DNA of 14,337 nucleotides from Cephalothrix spiralis (Eukaryota > Nemertea > Palaeonemertea > Archinemertea > Cephalotrichidae). Under the pieces are notes generated by a model that saw only the letters and a program-made list of their open reading frames with translations, did not search any database and had not been told where the DNA came from. Both the position numbers and the translations under genes were made by a program. The stretch covers positions 1-14,337 of the forward strand of contig JAUCNG010062220.1 in assembly GCA_032353305.1 (NCBI GenBank), given 5' to 3'. Positions 1 to 8,565 of the stretch are shown piece after piece (the stretch's first letter is position 1; each line of letters opens with the position of its first letter).

Positions 1-2
1 TA

Positions 3-150
3 CCCAAAAAATGAAATGCAGTGCCGAAGTAAATATTGAAGAGTCGTAACAATTGACGGTCTCTTTGTTATGGAATCAGGCTTAGGTTCTGGTGACGGAT
101 GTGTTGAAGTGTTTCGGCATTCTTTACCTCCAAAGTACCAACAATTGAGG
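3..150 (-). other. Weak candidate for a partial exon running off the left edge
   Basis: Positions 30-180 are less AT-rich than the surroundings. On the minus strand an acceptor-like TTTACCTATAG at 161-151 opens a frame that stays open to the window edge and includes ECRNTSTHPSPEPKPDSITK. However, a plus-strand frame over 55-153 (VMESGLGSGDGCVEVFRHSL) is equally open and ends at TAG|GTAAAC, so strand and reality are both unsettled. No domain recognised. Confidence 0.2.
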
Positions 151-543
151 CTATAGGTAAACTTGTTTGCCCCTGCTTGTGATGGAGCCCCTGCATGTAC
201 CTATCTATGTACATGTAAAACATTATTCTAAAATAGGAATAATGCAAATTTTGTACCAAAAGTACAAACAAAAACACTATATTTTATACAAAGAAAAAAA
301 AGATTCCGTTATAGTGTTCATAACATAATTTTGTAACATCCACATTAAGTACTGTAATTCTTTAGTGTGGGGTTTCTCTTGTGAAGGTGACAGTGATGAT
401 TGTCTGCATAAAGTCTTTTTCAAATCCGGAAATTGTGTATACTTGGATAAACTTCTCTGTGAAATGAATTGTCTGTTTCTGGTTGTACCTAAGAGATGAA
501 ATACTGGTATCATTTGATGTAAATAGAAAATTTCGTCACCGAA

Positions 544-549
544 TTTATT
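544..549 (-). terminator. Possible polyadenylation signal AATAAA of the split gene
   Basis: TTTATT on the plus strand reads AATAAA on the minus strand, about 310 nt after the putative stop codon. The distance is ordinary for a 3' UTR, but the hexamer is frequent by chance in DNA this AT-rich. Confidence 0.3.
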
Positions 550-858
550 ACAGGAGAAGTTAAAAATAGTAAGGGTAGTAACAAAGAATACAAAAAGTAA
601 TTTAATAGGAGATGGTACATGTATATCAGTATGCATTATATTATGATATTGTAAAGATTAATAATGAAATGAACTATATTGGTAAAGAATTATGTTGAGG
701 TTCATGTATTGCATATAATTTGATGATCTTTAAGTGTTGTAATAAGTGAATAAGTATAGTTGTTGATGGTTTGGTGGAGTAAAAAGACTGTGGTTTATAC
801 TTCATTCATAAGGTATGAAAAATTAAATAGCTCGAAGGAACCAAAAAAGGATATTACC

Positions 859-968
859 TTATTCTTGAGGCGGCAATAATGTGTCTGGAGATATCATCTC
901 TTGCCAGCATATATCTGGAACATGGGGTCGAAAATATTGCAAAACTTCTTTTCCATTTTCCAAAATAT
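859..968 (-). CDS. Putative terminal exon of the split gene, ending in TAA
   Basis: On the minus strand CTTTTTATTTCAG is followed by a segment whose best frame reads ILENGKEVLQYFRPHVPDIC and then WQEMISPDTLLPPQE, stop TAA at 861-859. Its composition looks like real protein, whereas the other two frames look like shadows. For the phase to fit the exon at 10242-10327 the acceptor must be the AG two bases inside CAGAG, giving an Asp codon at the junction; the outer CAG would shift the frame. A donor-like AAG|GTAATA directly follows the stop, so another splice form is possible. If the join is wrong, a missing exon lies in the large intron. The protein is not recognised. Confidence 0.45.
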
Positions 969-971
969 CTC

Positions 972-1604
972 TGAAATAAAAAGATATAATGTTTGATGTT
1001 TTAAGTTCCGGTTTTGGGATGGCAAAGATATCCTATTTTTGATATATTTGAATTATTTAACGGAAATGTTGTTGGTTAAAATCATAATTTATCATGACAA
1101 GATAGCACAGTAGTTTAAAAAAGATTGAAAGAATGGGAAAATGACATGTGAATTTCAGGTGTACATGTATGTGAATACATATATTCTGTAAATTTGGAGG
1201 GTGTAAAGGAAAATAGTGACAAAAATGGAAGTTATGGAATTGAATGAAGACTTGAATAGATAAAAATGTTTAAAATTTGTTGAGAGGAATTATTTATCAT
1301 GGGTTTAAGAAAGGGATTTTTGTAAAACAAATTTGATCGGTTGTAAAAAATATGGGATAGAATATTGTAAAAAGTATTATCTTTTGGTTTACTTGATTTG
1401 TGAGAGAGATGGAATACATACAAAGTAGGTATAAAAGAAGTAATATTTTCGAAATATGTGTTAAACGTTTTTTGAAAAAATATTAATTTGAAAATGTGTT
1501 GCTTTATAAATATTAAATATAATATTGGTTCGGCATAATCTAAAAATACATGAGTCAGTAATGTTTGGCATGATGTAATTTGTTTGAAAATTATATGAAT
1601 TGTC
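972..1604. other. Noncoding stretch between putative last exon and transposase
   Basis: AT-rich DNA that should hold both the 3' noncoding end of the Helitron-like element and the 3' part of the host intron. Apart from the hairpin candidate at 1155-1180 I see no gene, polyadenylation hexamer in minus orientation, or clear repeat. The open frame at 1232-1633 on the minus strand is compositionally biased and overlaps the transposase end out of frame. Confidence 0.5.
1155..1180 (-). other. Candidate 3' terminal hairpin plus CTRR-type end of the Helitron-like element
   Basis: On the plus strand ATGTAT (1165-1170), GTGA, ATACAT (1175-1180) forms a 6-bp stem. On the minus strand it is followed by GTACACCTGA, which places CTGA at the spacing usual for Helitron 3' ends. 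Only two YYAG words (the plus-strand image of CTRR) occur between 972 and 1604, and only this one has a hairpin. In AT-rich DNA full of ACATGTAT words this could be chance, and the flanking base is A, not T. Confidence 0.3.
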
Positions 1605-4600
1605 TCACCGTGTTGTAACGGAATTTCGTTCATTGTTCAAGAATTTCCAAGCCCCTGCAAAAGTTTCTCTGTTCAGTGGTCTTGCAGCAGAAGAATTAAT
1701 TGGAGGAAATCTTGAGACCATAATGAATAACAACCATGGTTTTAATGATGGATCAGTTGGAAATTGATCCCCTTCGCCTCTATTGTGTTTTGCAAGGGTT
1801 GAACTGATATCTGTTGTTTCAGAAATGAACGTTTTGTTCAAGTTTGTAGAACTTACAACGAGATAAGCGTATCCACCAGTATGAGATGTAGGTATATGGT
1901 CATTGAATGAAGGTGTGGCAATCATTTGAGTTGTGTCATCATTATGGACTGAGATGGCAGTTAGTATCGCATTGACGTGATCAGTCCAAGGATTTTGCAA
2001 GCGTAATGCGTAAATGATCCCTTTGATAGTATCATCAATGTCTTTTGTAACAAGTATTAGGCCACGTAGACTATGAATGCGACTCAGTACAACAAGAAGT
2101 TGTTCTCTTTCCCAAAGTCGGTATCGTTTATCTTCGTAAGTGATTTGGGTTGCCAAGAATGGGGCAGTGTCTCCGATGGCTTTGTGAATTGTTGAAGATA
2201 TGGAATGTGTCAATGGAAATTGAAAACGCCGAGCAATAGTTTTTCCAAAGGAAACAGTGATACTGGTATAACGTCTGAAAATATAGCATCTTGGCCAATG
2301 CTGTGGTAAATTTTCAACATCATAATTAATTTCATTTGGAGGAATAAGGCAGAGGCGAATTGAAGGGTTTTCACAAATATCATGTGGTATTTCTAGAACG
2401 ACAGCTAGTTGTCCTTGAGAAAATCTTGGCAAGTCAGGTATCACATGACTGTTGTTGTACGTGAGCCTCACGATAGCTCCGACAAAAAGAATGAGTTCTT
2501 TTTGTTCACTACACTGGTAATCCAGATTTTTGACCACTCTATTATTTGCTGGAACTATAATTCCCCCAGTGTTTTCCACTTCGTCTCTTGCGATAGATCG
2601 GTAGCAACGTAATATTTGATCATTCAATTTAGTTTCCAGAAATAATTGAACTATTTCTTGTGAAGCCTTTTTCGTGGGCACAATGCGCAAATAGTGCGCA
2701 GGAACGTCTTCCCAGGACTGAAGAATTTGTGTGTTAAGAACTTCATCTTGTAAAATGGAAATAAAGTTATGGATATCAACTTCAGTTAGTTCTTTTAATC
2801 TTAGTAGTTCAAGGAGCTGTTGTAAAAGAGGATCTGTCGCTGCTCTAACATAATGAGTAAATATAACACTTGAAAAGGTTGATATCATATGAAAACTAAT
2901 CCATACTGGTGAGCCTTGTATAGGTGACAGTTGTTTGGGATCACCTGTTGCAATAAGTAAAACACCACCAAAAGGATGCTTTGACTGACGTACGTGTTGT
3001 AATATAATATCAATAGTTGCTAGTAATTGGGAAGATAATAATCCAATTTCTTCGATGAAAAGAACATGAAGTCGCTGTAGGGCAGCTAAAAGGACAGGAT
3101 GGTTCGATAAATTGTCAATTGATTTAACAGCTAATTGTTGCACTGTAAATGGGGAAGCATCAGGAACAGGAATTGAAAAGAGAATGTGGATATGTTCACC
3201 GCCCAATTTTCTGGATCTATGGGAAGTTAAAGCTGTCAATTGAGTATTCAATTCTTTACTCATTGCGTAGATTTGAGCTATGAGAAGGAGGTAGGTTTTT
3301 CCGGATCCTGGAGCACCCACAAATAAGAGAGATCGTGTGTATATCTTATTTGATTCGATGTATTTGTCAATGGCTGTTACAGCTGAACGAAGAGCCTGTT
3401 GTTGCTCCGTAAATGACTCATCACTTTGCTGCGGTTCCTTAGTTATTTCCGGATCAAAATATATTATTTCTTTTGACCGCAACGCCTCTTGATTTGGGAA
3501 ATTAGGAATGTTTTGCAATGATAATGCATCAACAGCAATGTCCAAACGTTGCTGAAGGAGTTCGTGTAATTGATCTTCACCGTGATCAATAAATTGATCT
3601 TCAGTGACTAAGGGCATTTCATCAAAATGCACATTTTGGTTCAAAATGAATGCTTTTAAGTTCTGTATCAAATGATCAATCATTACCATCAGTTTTCTTG
3701 TGCTGATAGCAGAATACTGTAACTCGTCTACGATGTATTTGCGGGCAATTACCTTGACGTGCTCTTCTGATGGTGGTCCAGCGGGAATAATGTGGCAGGC
3801 TTTAAATGCTTCCAACATGGTAGGTAATCTATAAACATCCAATTCAGTCAGATATGGCGGTCTAAAATAGCCCTGTGTTAATATGAGGTGCACTAGAAAC
3901 TTCGGAAAGTCATCAGGCAAACACTGTGAAAAGACTACGACGTTGTTTTGAACCTTCTCAAGATCAACATGTGTACAGTACAATGGATTCAATGGGACAT
4001 CAAGTTGATGTTCGTGCTGAATCTGTTGAAACAGATTTCGCATTTCTTCTACTTCGTAGTGAAATGGATGAAGATTATTACCATGTATCTGTAATATTAT
4101 AGCCATAATGTTTAGAACGTGAGCCTTTCTAATGCGGACAAGTCTATTTCCACCATCTATCCATTGAGTGTGGTTGATATCTTCATCAATATGTATTTTC
4201 GCTTCGGGCAATTTATGAAATGAAAAACATTTAATGTATGTTTCGACCTGATCAATAAATAGAAGTTCCGGAGGACGAAAAGAAAATGCAGTGGTATTGT
4301 CTAGGTGGTACGACCCTTGTCTTTGGCTTATTATCAATAGTTCCTGTGATTGTGTAAATTGCCGCCATAATGGTAAATTACGTCGATCTTCAATTACTTT
4401 GATAAATTCTTCATTTGGATTATGACGGCGGGGATTGCTATTTAACAATACCGGTCGGTACTCAGGAGGTAATGTTGAAATATGTGTGATATCTTTGTCG
4501 TGAATGACGTATGGTAAGTTGCAGGCGAACCAAATCATTTCTGTGAGGGCAATTTGACGACAGTTGGTTTCTTTTTTTCCTTTGTTCAGAATTCTTTGAC

Positions 4601-7600
4601 CCGTAATTTTTTCATTTTGCAGTTCATGGGCGACAACTTCTACATTATTGTCGTTATGGTGCTTTCTTAAAGTAACCTGGGGGCGCTCTTCTAAACCAGC
4701 TGCATACTTTGCGAGATAAGCGTGGTTAAATCTTGTATCGGTAAATTGAACGTTTCCAGATGATCGTAGAGCAACGAATAACCTGGCATTTGTAGGTATG
4801 TAGTGTTCATGTGGCTGAGTAGGGTACTGATATCTGCCAGCTTTAAATGCGTCATGAAGAGACCAGTCTCCTGAAGCTTCGTTATATTCCGCTAAATCTA
4901 GATATTGTAAATTCTTCAAAGCTTTAGGCCCGTACAAATTTTCTTTCTGCTTAAAAGACCCTACAAATGCATACGGATGTCTTTGAACTCGACAGATGAG
5001 GGAATCGTCATTAGCTCTACGTTTCAGGCACCGTGATCCTGCTTTGTCACATGAGTGGGTTTGTAGGGTTTGAGCTAGGGCGTTCAGGTGGGAATATTCT
5101 TCATAGGACTTAACGATACCATCATTTAAGAGAGAATGAAAATCAGTGGCGGTTAATTCACCAAATAGATCCTTAGTTGAACACTTAATGTTCAAAAAAG
5201 CTTCTTGAATCGAATCGTTATGCAATGTTAAACCTGAATGAACATGGGGTTTATTACCAAAACAATTACCACTTTGAAACTCGAACCGCATCCACCCAGT
5301 TTTAACATGTCCTAATGGTCTTTCGGGACTATTTAAGATATAGTGCCATATGAGGCGAACAGTTCTTTCCCATGCCCTACACATGATAACGGCATAATTT
5401 TGCAATGCGTTACGAAATTTGTTTGATGGAAATAGTTCGGTAATAGCCTGTCGAATAGGAGCTACTCCCATTGTTTCAGTATCATTACATGTCATTGTTA
5501 AAAACAAGTGCCATGATCCTTCGCTCCGTTGTATTGCGGACAGTGTTCTCACTTGTTTTCTTGCATCGTGATCATCAAGTTGAATTCCCGTTTCTTTGTG
5601 GCTGACGTCAATGTTATGAACGCTTTGATGTCTTGTAAGGTGCTCCAGTCCTTTAGTAGTAACCACTTTTATAGAGTTATGATTCAAAACATCATTTAGT
5701 GCGGTATCAAAATTATATTGTAAATAATTTAAATCACGAGATGACAGAGATGTAGAGTCCAAAATGCGAACTGCCATATGATCCGCTAATGTTGCTAAGC
5801 GTCGTTTTTTATACGGAGTGTATAATATTGATGGCATAGATCCGGGAATAAAATTTGACTTCATATACCAAAAGATTCTAGGAAACAGTTGTCCATCAGG
5901 ATAAATAAGGGGCACTGTCCAATCTGGAGTTTTGGCACATATATCTTGTAGAATAGACTGCGCCGCAACTGGAGCCTTTCTTGTCCCTGGACACCTGTTT
6001 AGAACTTGTAAGTTACTGTGGTTTAATAGATGGTGACCCATCATGTAGGTATGAGGAGTGTCATAAGCGAGGGCGTGATATTGACTACTAGATGTCATAA
6101 AGGGAATTTCATCTTCAGGATATTGAAAGTTCATATTTATACCATATGTTTGTAACAATTGAGCATCATTGAACAGGTCAGGGTCGTCTTCATTAAAATT
6201 TGGAATATTGTCCCCTTCAAGATCTTCGTCATGTTCTTCATCAATTGTTTGCATTCTTGTTGTCATAAAATTGGCGCCTCTTTGTAAGATTGGTCCGTAA
6301 CTTCCTATGAAGGTTTCTGCCGTCTCATTATTTTGAGCAAAATGTTTGCGACATAATCCAACGTGACATTGTCGTTGAGCTTCAGAATGTGGACATTTCC
6401 ATCGTACTTTATTACAGCAAAAGGGTGTACAACATGTTTCGGAGGAAGCAGGAGGGTGGGAAATTAGAAATTGGTCATGTACAAGACACTTAAAAGATGT
6501 TTGGCCTCCGCATGCTTGTAGTATCGATTGACGGGCACTCGTCAATGTCCCTTTACGGACATAAACAGCAAAGGGCATGGCATTGGCAGGGATTTCATGA
6601 AATGACGTACCAGAATGTTGCCAATGAAATTCATGATCCCATCGGAATGTAAAAAAACCATCATAATCGAATTCACGTGTTCTTATTTGGGCTCCAAAAA
6701 TAAGGTTCCATTCGTCAGATGGGGATGCATTGGGAAGCAATACATCGTATTGTTCATTGGTATTGTTGTAAATAATCAAAAAGTTCGATTCCTGTGGTAG
6801 TTGGCGGTCGTTCCATGGTTCCAAATTATCAGTAACATGAATATTTGGACATAATGTCTTCATGATTGCAGAAAGTTCTTTAGCCGAATTGTCGAAGTGC
6901 ATGTCATTAAGATTAAGCAGGGTTTCAGATAACTTGACCTTGGCAGCTACTGTGATGTCCTTATTTGTGTTGGCTACATTAACACAATACTGGATCAGCT
7001 CTTTATGAATATCTTGAGATTTATTATCCCACTTTAAAGTAATTAAATGATTATATAACTCGCGAACATGTAAAAAACAGGAAACTGTGCCATAGGTAAG
7101 CCAACTGAGTGGTTGAGTTTGTTCACGCAATTGCCTACCGCAGTTAACGTGTAATGGGAAATGACCGTATCCATCATTCGGATGAATAAGTAAGATACAG
7201 TCATCGGGATCTTTTGTAACTGGATTATTTGCTGTAAGATTCTGTCTCTGGCAATTGTAGGCGTCAGCTATGAGAAACGCATCACTGAGAGTGGAAAATG
7301 TAGCTGACTGGGAGTGTTCCTTAATTAGATGTTGAGGTAGTGGTTCGGTAATGTATAAATCTCTGGTTTGAGATATTGAAGCGTCATCAAATAAGTCACT
7401 TTGCTGTGCAAATTCATAGACATCAGATCGATATGCTAATGTTAGGCCTGAAATATACGCCAGTTCGTGATCAATAAGGACTGAAGGACGTCTACTTGAA
7501 AGCCTTATTGTCGATAAACCTCCTGAATTCCCTGTTTGGTGAAAAATGGGATATGATGTCGTAAGGCTATTAGTCGATCCATTTTTGACAAGCCTTGATG

Positions 7601-8423
7601 ATACAATTGCTGGAGCAAGGTAATCGGGAGAGCTGGGTAGTACATGTTGAATAATGGGATGAGATGGTACATGGAAGTACTGATTTTTCGCTGATGAATG
7701 GACCTTACTTGAGCAAGTTATTACACATAGTCCAAAATCGGGATCGATGATTACTGCTGGTCTTATTGTCCACTTTAGATCTTCTTTTGGGTTGGTCCAG
7801 TCTGATCTTGCACCAGTAAAGTAAGACGGATCACTATCAAAAGACTTGAATTCTGGACATATAGTGGACAAATAGTGCTGTGCAGGTAATAAGTGTACCC
7901 TTTCTGAGTCAATATCGTCGATAAACAAACAACAGCCAACAGGGCAGCGAATATCAGGATAGCAATAATCGTTAGTAACTTCCATAAGGTCACCTAGTTT
8001 TCCTGTTGAAATCTTTGTTCTAAAGTGATGTAAAGTAGAAGTAAGGTCGCGAAAATATGGTAATACAGGATACGTGAATCTCATAGACTCTGACCATAGT
8101 GGATAACTACGGTCCCACGATTGCCTGAGTGACCCACAAAAGAAGCGCATGAATTTGTCGTTGTCAATGGTGAATGGAGATGAGAGTATTGACCATATGA
8201 CTGCTGGCCAGGAATCCTTCCATTTTGGTTTTGCAGTAGCTTCATTGATTTCTGTTGTGGTATAGTTAAAGCAATTTAAACAAACTTCGGAACCATGACC
8301 CATACCAAGACGATCTCCAAATTGTCGTTTGATGACATTTCGTTGAACAGGAATTACCATTAACTGCAAATCATAGTCAGGTGTTGAAGTACGGTGACAA
8401 ACAAAACAAGAAACTTGATTCAT
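1605..8423 (-). CDS. Helitron-like Rep/helicase transposase with OTU-like and C-terminal GIY-YIG-like domains (2272 aa)
   Basis: This is a rolling-circle-type transposase: Rep should nick and rejoin single-stranded DNA, and the helicase should unwind it. Seen in the protein: C6/C9 and C48/C51 (CxxC pairs); an OTU-like segment at about 440-565; a Cys-rich cluster at 664-695; an acidic stretch at 728-753; a Rep domain at about 965-1245 with FLTMTCN at 974-980, the HUH motif PHVHSG (H1060, H1062) and YLAKY (Y1236, Y1240, the Helitron Y2 pattern); a PIF1-type helicase at about 1690-2130 with Walker A GAPGSGKT (K1709), Walker B FIEEIG (E1791, E1792), GDPKQLSP (D1828), FPLTHSIS from 2069 and VVLSRIHSL (R2115); and a GIY-YIG-like domain at 2183-2262. 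The start ATG has an in-frame TAA three codons upstream, and no introns or frameshifts are visible. Residues about 60-430 and 1250-1680 match nothing I recognise. The length is at the large end for Helitrons. Family placement (HLE2/Helentron-like rather than canonical Helitron) is inferred from the OTU-like and terminal nuclease domains. Confidence 0.93.
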   Translation of the reverse strand: MNQVSCFVCHRTSTPDYDLQLMVIPVQRNVIKRQFGDRLGMGHGSEVCLNCFNYTTTEINEATAKPKWKDSWPAVIWSILSSPFTIDNDKFMRFFCGSLRQSWDRSYPLWSESMRFTYPVLPYFRDLTSTLHHFRTKISTGKLGDLMEVTNDYCYPDIRCPVGCCLFIDDIDSERVHLLPAQHYLSTICPEFKSFDSDPSYFTGARSDWTNPKEDLKWTIRPAVIIDPDFGLCVITCSSKVHSSAKNQYFHVPSHPIIQHVLPSSPDYLAPAIVSSRLVKNGSTNSLTTSYPIFHQTGNSGGLSTIRLSSRRPSVLIDHELAYISGLTLAYRSDVYEFAQQSDLFDDASISQTRDLYITEPLPQHLIKEHSQSATFSTLSDAFLIADAYNCQRQNLTANNPVTKDPDDCILLIHPNDGYGHFPLHVNCGRQLREQTQPLSWLTYGTVSCFLHVRELYNHLITLKWDNKSQDIHKELIQYCVNVANTNKDITVAAKVKLSETLLNLNDMHFDNSAKELSAIMKTLCPNIHVTDNLEPWNDRQLPQESNFLIIYNNTNEQYDVLLPNASPSDEWNLIFGAQIRTREFDYDGFFTFRWDHEFHWQHSGTSFHEIPANAMPFAVYVRKGTLTSARQSILQACGGQTSFKCLVHDQFLISHPPASSETCCTPFCCNKVRWKCPHSEAQRQCHVGLCRKHFAQNNETAETFIGSYGPILQRGANFMTTRMQTIDEEHDEDLEGDNIPNFNEDDPDLFNDAQLLQTYGINMNFQYPEDEIPFMTSSSQYHALAYDTPHTYMMGHHLLNHSNLQVLNRCPGTRKAPVAAQSILQDICAKTPDWTVPLIYPDGQLFPRIFWYMKSNFIPGSMPSILYTPYKKRRLATLADHMAVRILDSTSLSSRDLNYLQYNFDTALNDVLNHNSIKVVTTKGLEHLTRHQSVHNIDVSHKETGIQLDDHDARKQVRTLSAIQRSEGSWHLFLTMTCNDTETMGVAPIRQAITELFPSNKFRNALQNYAVIMCRAWERTVRLIWHYILNSPERPLGHVKTGWMRFEFQSGNCFGNKPHVHSGLTLHNDSIQEAFLNIKCSTKDLFGELTATDFHSLLNDGIVKSYEEYSHLNALAQTLQTHSCDKAGSRCLKRRANDDSLICRVQRHPYAFVGSFKQKENLYGPKALKNLQYLDLAEYNEASGDWSLHDAFKAGRYQYPTQPHEHYIPTNARLFVALRSSGNVQFTDTRFNHAYLAKYAAGLEERPQVTLRKHHNDNNVEVVAHELQNEKITGQRILNKGKKETNCRQIALTEMIWFACNLPYVIHDKDITHISTLPPEYRPVLLNSNPRRHNPNEEFIKVIEDRRNLPLWRQFTQSQELLIISQRQGSYHLDNTTAFSFRPPELLFIDQVETYIKCFSFHKLPEAKIHIDEDINHTQWIDGGNRLVRIRKAHVLNIMAIILQIHGNNLHPFHYEVEEMRNLFQQIQHEHQLDVPLNPLYCTHVDLEKVQNNVVVFSQCLPDDFPKFLVHLILTQGYFRPPYLTELDVYRLPTMLEAFKACHIIPAGPPSEEHVKVIARKYIVDELQYSAISTRKLMVMIDHLIQNLKAFILNQNVHFDEMPLVTEDQFIDHGEDQLHELLQQRLDIAVDALSLQNIPNFPNQEALRSKEIIYFDPEITKEPQQSDESFTEQQQALRSAVTAIDKYIESNKIYTRSLLFVGAPGSGKTYLLLIAQIYAMSKELNTQLTALTSHRSRKLGGEHIHILFSIPVPDASPFTVQQLAVKSIDNLSNHPVLLAALQRLHVLFIEEIGLLSSQLLATIDIILQHVRQSKHPFGGVLLIATGDPKQLSPIQGSPVWISFHMISTFSSVIFTHYVRAATDPLLQQLLELLRLKELTEVDIHNFISILQDEVLNTQILQSWEDVPAHYLRIVPTKKASQEIVQLFLETKLNDQILRCYRSIARDEVENTGGIIVPANNRVVKNLDYQCSEQKELILFVGAIVRLTYNNSHVIPDLPRFSQGQLAVVLEIPHDICENPSIRLCLIPPNEINYDVENLPQHWPRCYIFRRYTSITVSFGKTIARRFQFPLTHSISSTIHKAIGDTAPFLATQITYEDKRYRLWEREQLLVVLSRIHSLRGLILVTKDIDDTIKGIIYALRLQNPWTDHVNAILTAISVHNDDTTQMIATPSFNDHIPTSHTGGYAYLVVSSTNLNKTFISETTDISSTLAKHNRGEGDQFPTDPSLKPWLLFIMVSRFPPINSSAARPLNRETFAGAWKFLNNERNSVTTR
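1638..1877 (-). other. GIY-YIG (SLX1-like) nuclease domain at the transposase C-terminus, apparently degenerate
   Basis: Residues 2183-2262 follow the GIY-YIG order: GGYAYLVVS (strand 1, in place of GIY), KTFISETTDI (in place of YIG plus the following turn), LAKHNRGEG (the HN-G-G signature), T2223, KPW at 2228-2230, a hydrophobic strand ending in RFPP, and RETFAGAWKFL. In SLX1-type members the catalytic Arg lies just before the Leu/Ile of the HN helix. Here that position is S2208/T2209. The catalytic Glu normally sits in a F-E-x-x-W-like motif; here it reads F2255-A-G-A-W2259, with the nearest Glu at E2253. The scaffold is therefore clear, but activity is doubtful. The domain directly follows the helicase in the same reading frame. 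Confidence 0.75.
6729..7106 (-). other. OTU-like cysteine protease segment within the transposase, catalytic His apparently replaced by Gln
   Basis: Residues about 440-565 resemble an OTU domain in spacing and pattern: GTVSCFLHV with candidate nucleophile C449, then a helix with HKELIQY (like the H-x-x-LR-x-x-V-x-Y helix), then KELSAIMKTL followed by NIHVT (like the el-A-la...I-V segment), and finally FLIIYNN...NEQYDVLLP, which matches the terminal HYD-L strand. In active OTUs the residue before Tyr is the catalytic His; here it is Q558. The DGN just before the Cys is also not preserved. OTU domains are known in some Helentron/Helitron-like proteins, which supports the call, but the assignment rests on pattern alone. 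Confidence 0.45.
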
Positions 8424-8565
8424 TCTTTCTTAGGAAGTAAATTCTTAAAGAAAAAAGGAAATAGTAATAAGAAAAATATAAAGGAAATATAAACGCAATA
8501 CAAAAGAAGTGGTATTGTAAATTGTTGTCTATGGTGTGACAATGGATAATGGATGCCAAGGCCCT

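Larger units (their letters stand above)
1..858. other. Flank left of the putative last exon: mostly noncoding, probable 3' UTR and downstream DNA
   Basis: Open frames at 68-277 and 277-636 on the minus strand are low-complexity, lack recognisable motifs, and look like chance. The stretch 550-858 may be 3' UTR. I see no promoter, RNA gene or transposon end here. Confidence 0.4.

Noticed and set aside
277-636. 119-codon open frame on the minus strand
   Set aside because: No motif and no splice-site support; its position fits 3' UTR and flank of the putative last exon, and its composition is what AT-rich DNA gives by chance.
1232-1633. 133-codon open frame on the minus strand overlapping the end of the transposase
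   Set aside because: Phe/Ile/Asn-rich chance frame, out of frame with the transposase and without any recognisable motif.
2409-2612. Plus-strand open frame opposite the helicase region
   Set aside because: Shadow of the transposase frame.
7775-7993. Hydrophobic minus-strand frame resembling a membrane peptide
   Set aside because: Shifted-frame shadow inside the transposase N-terminal region; the long frame clearly explains the sequence.
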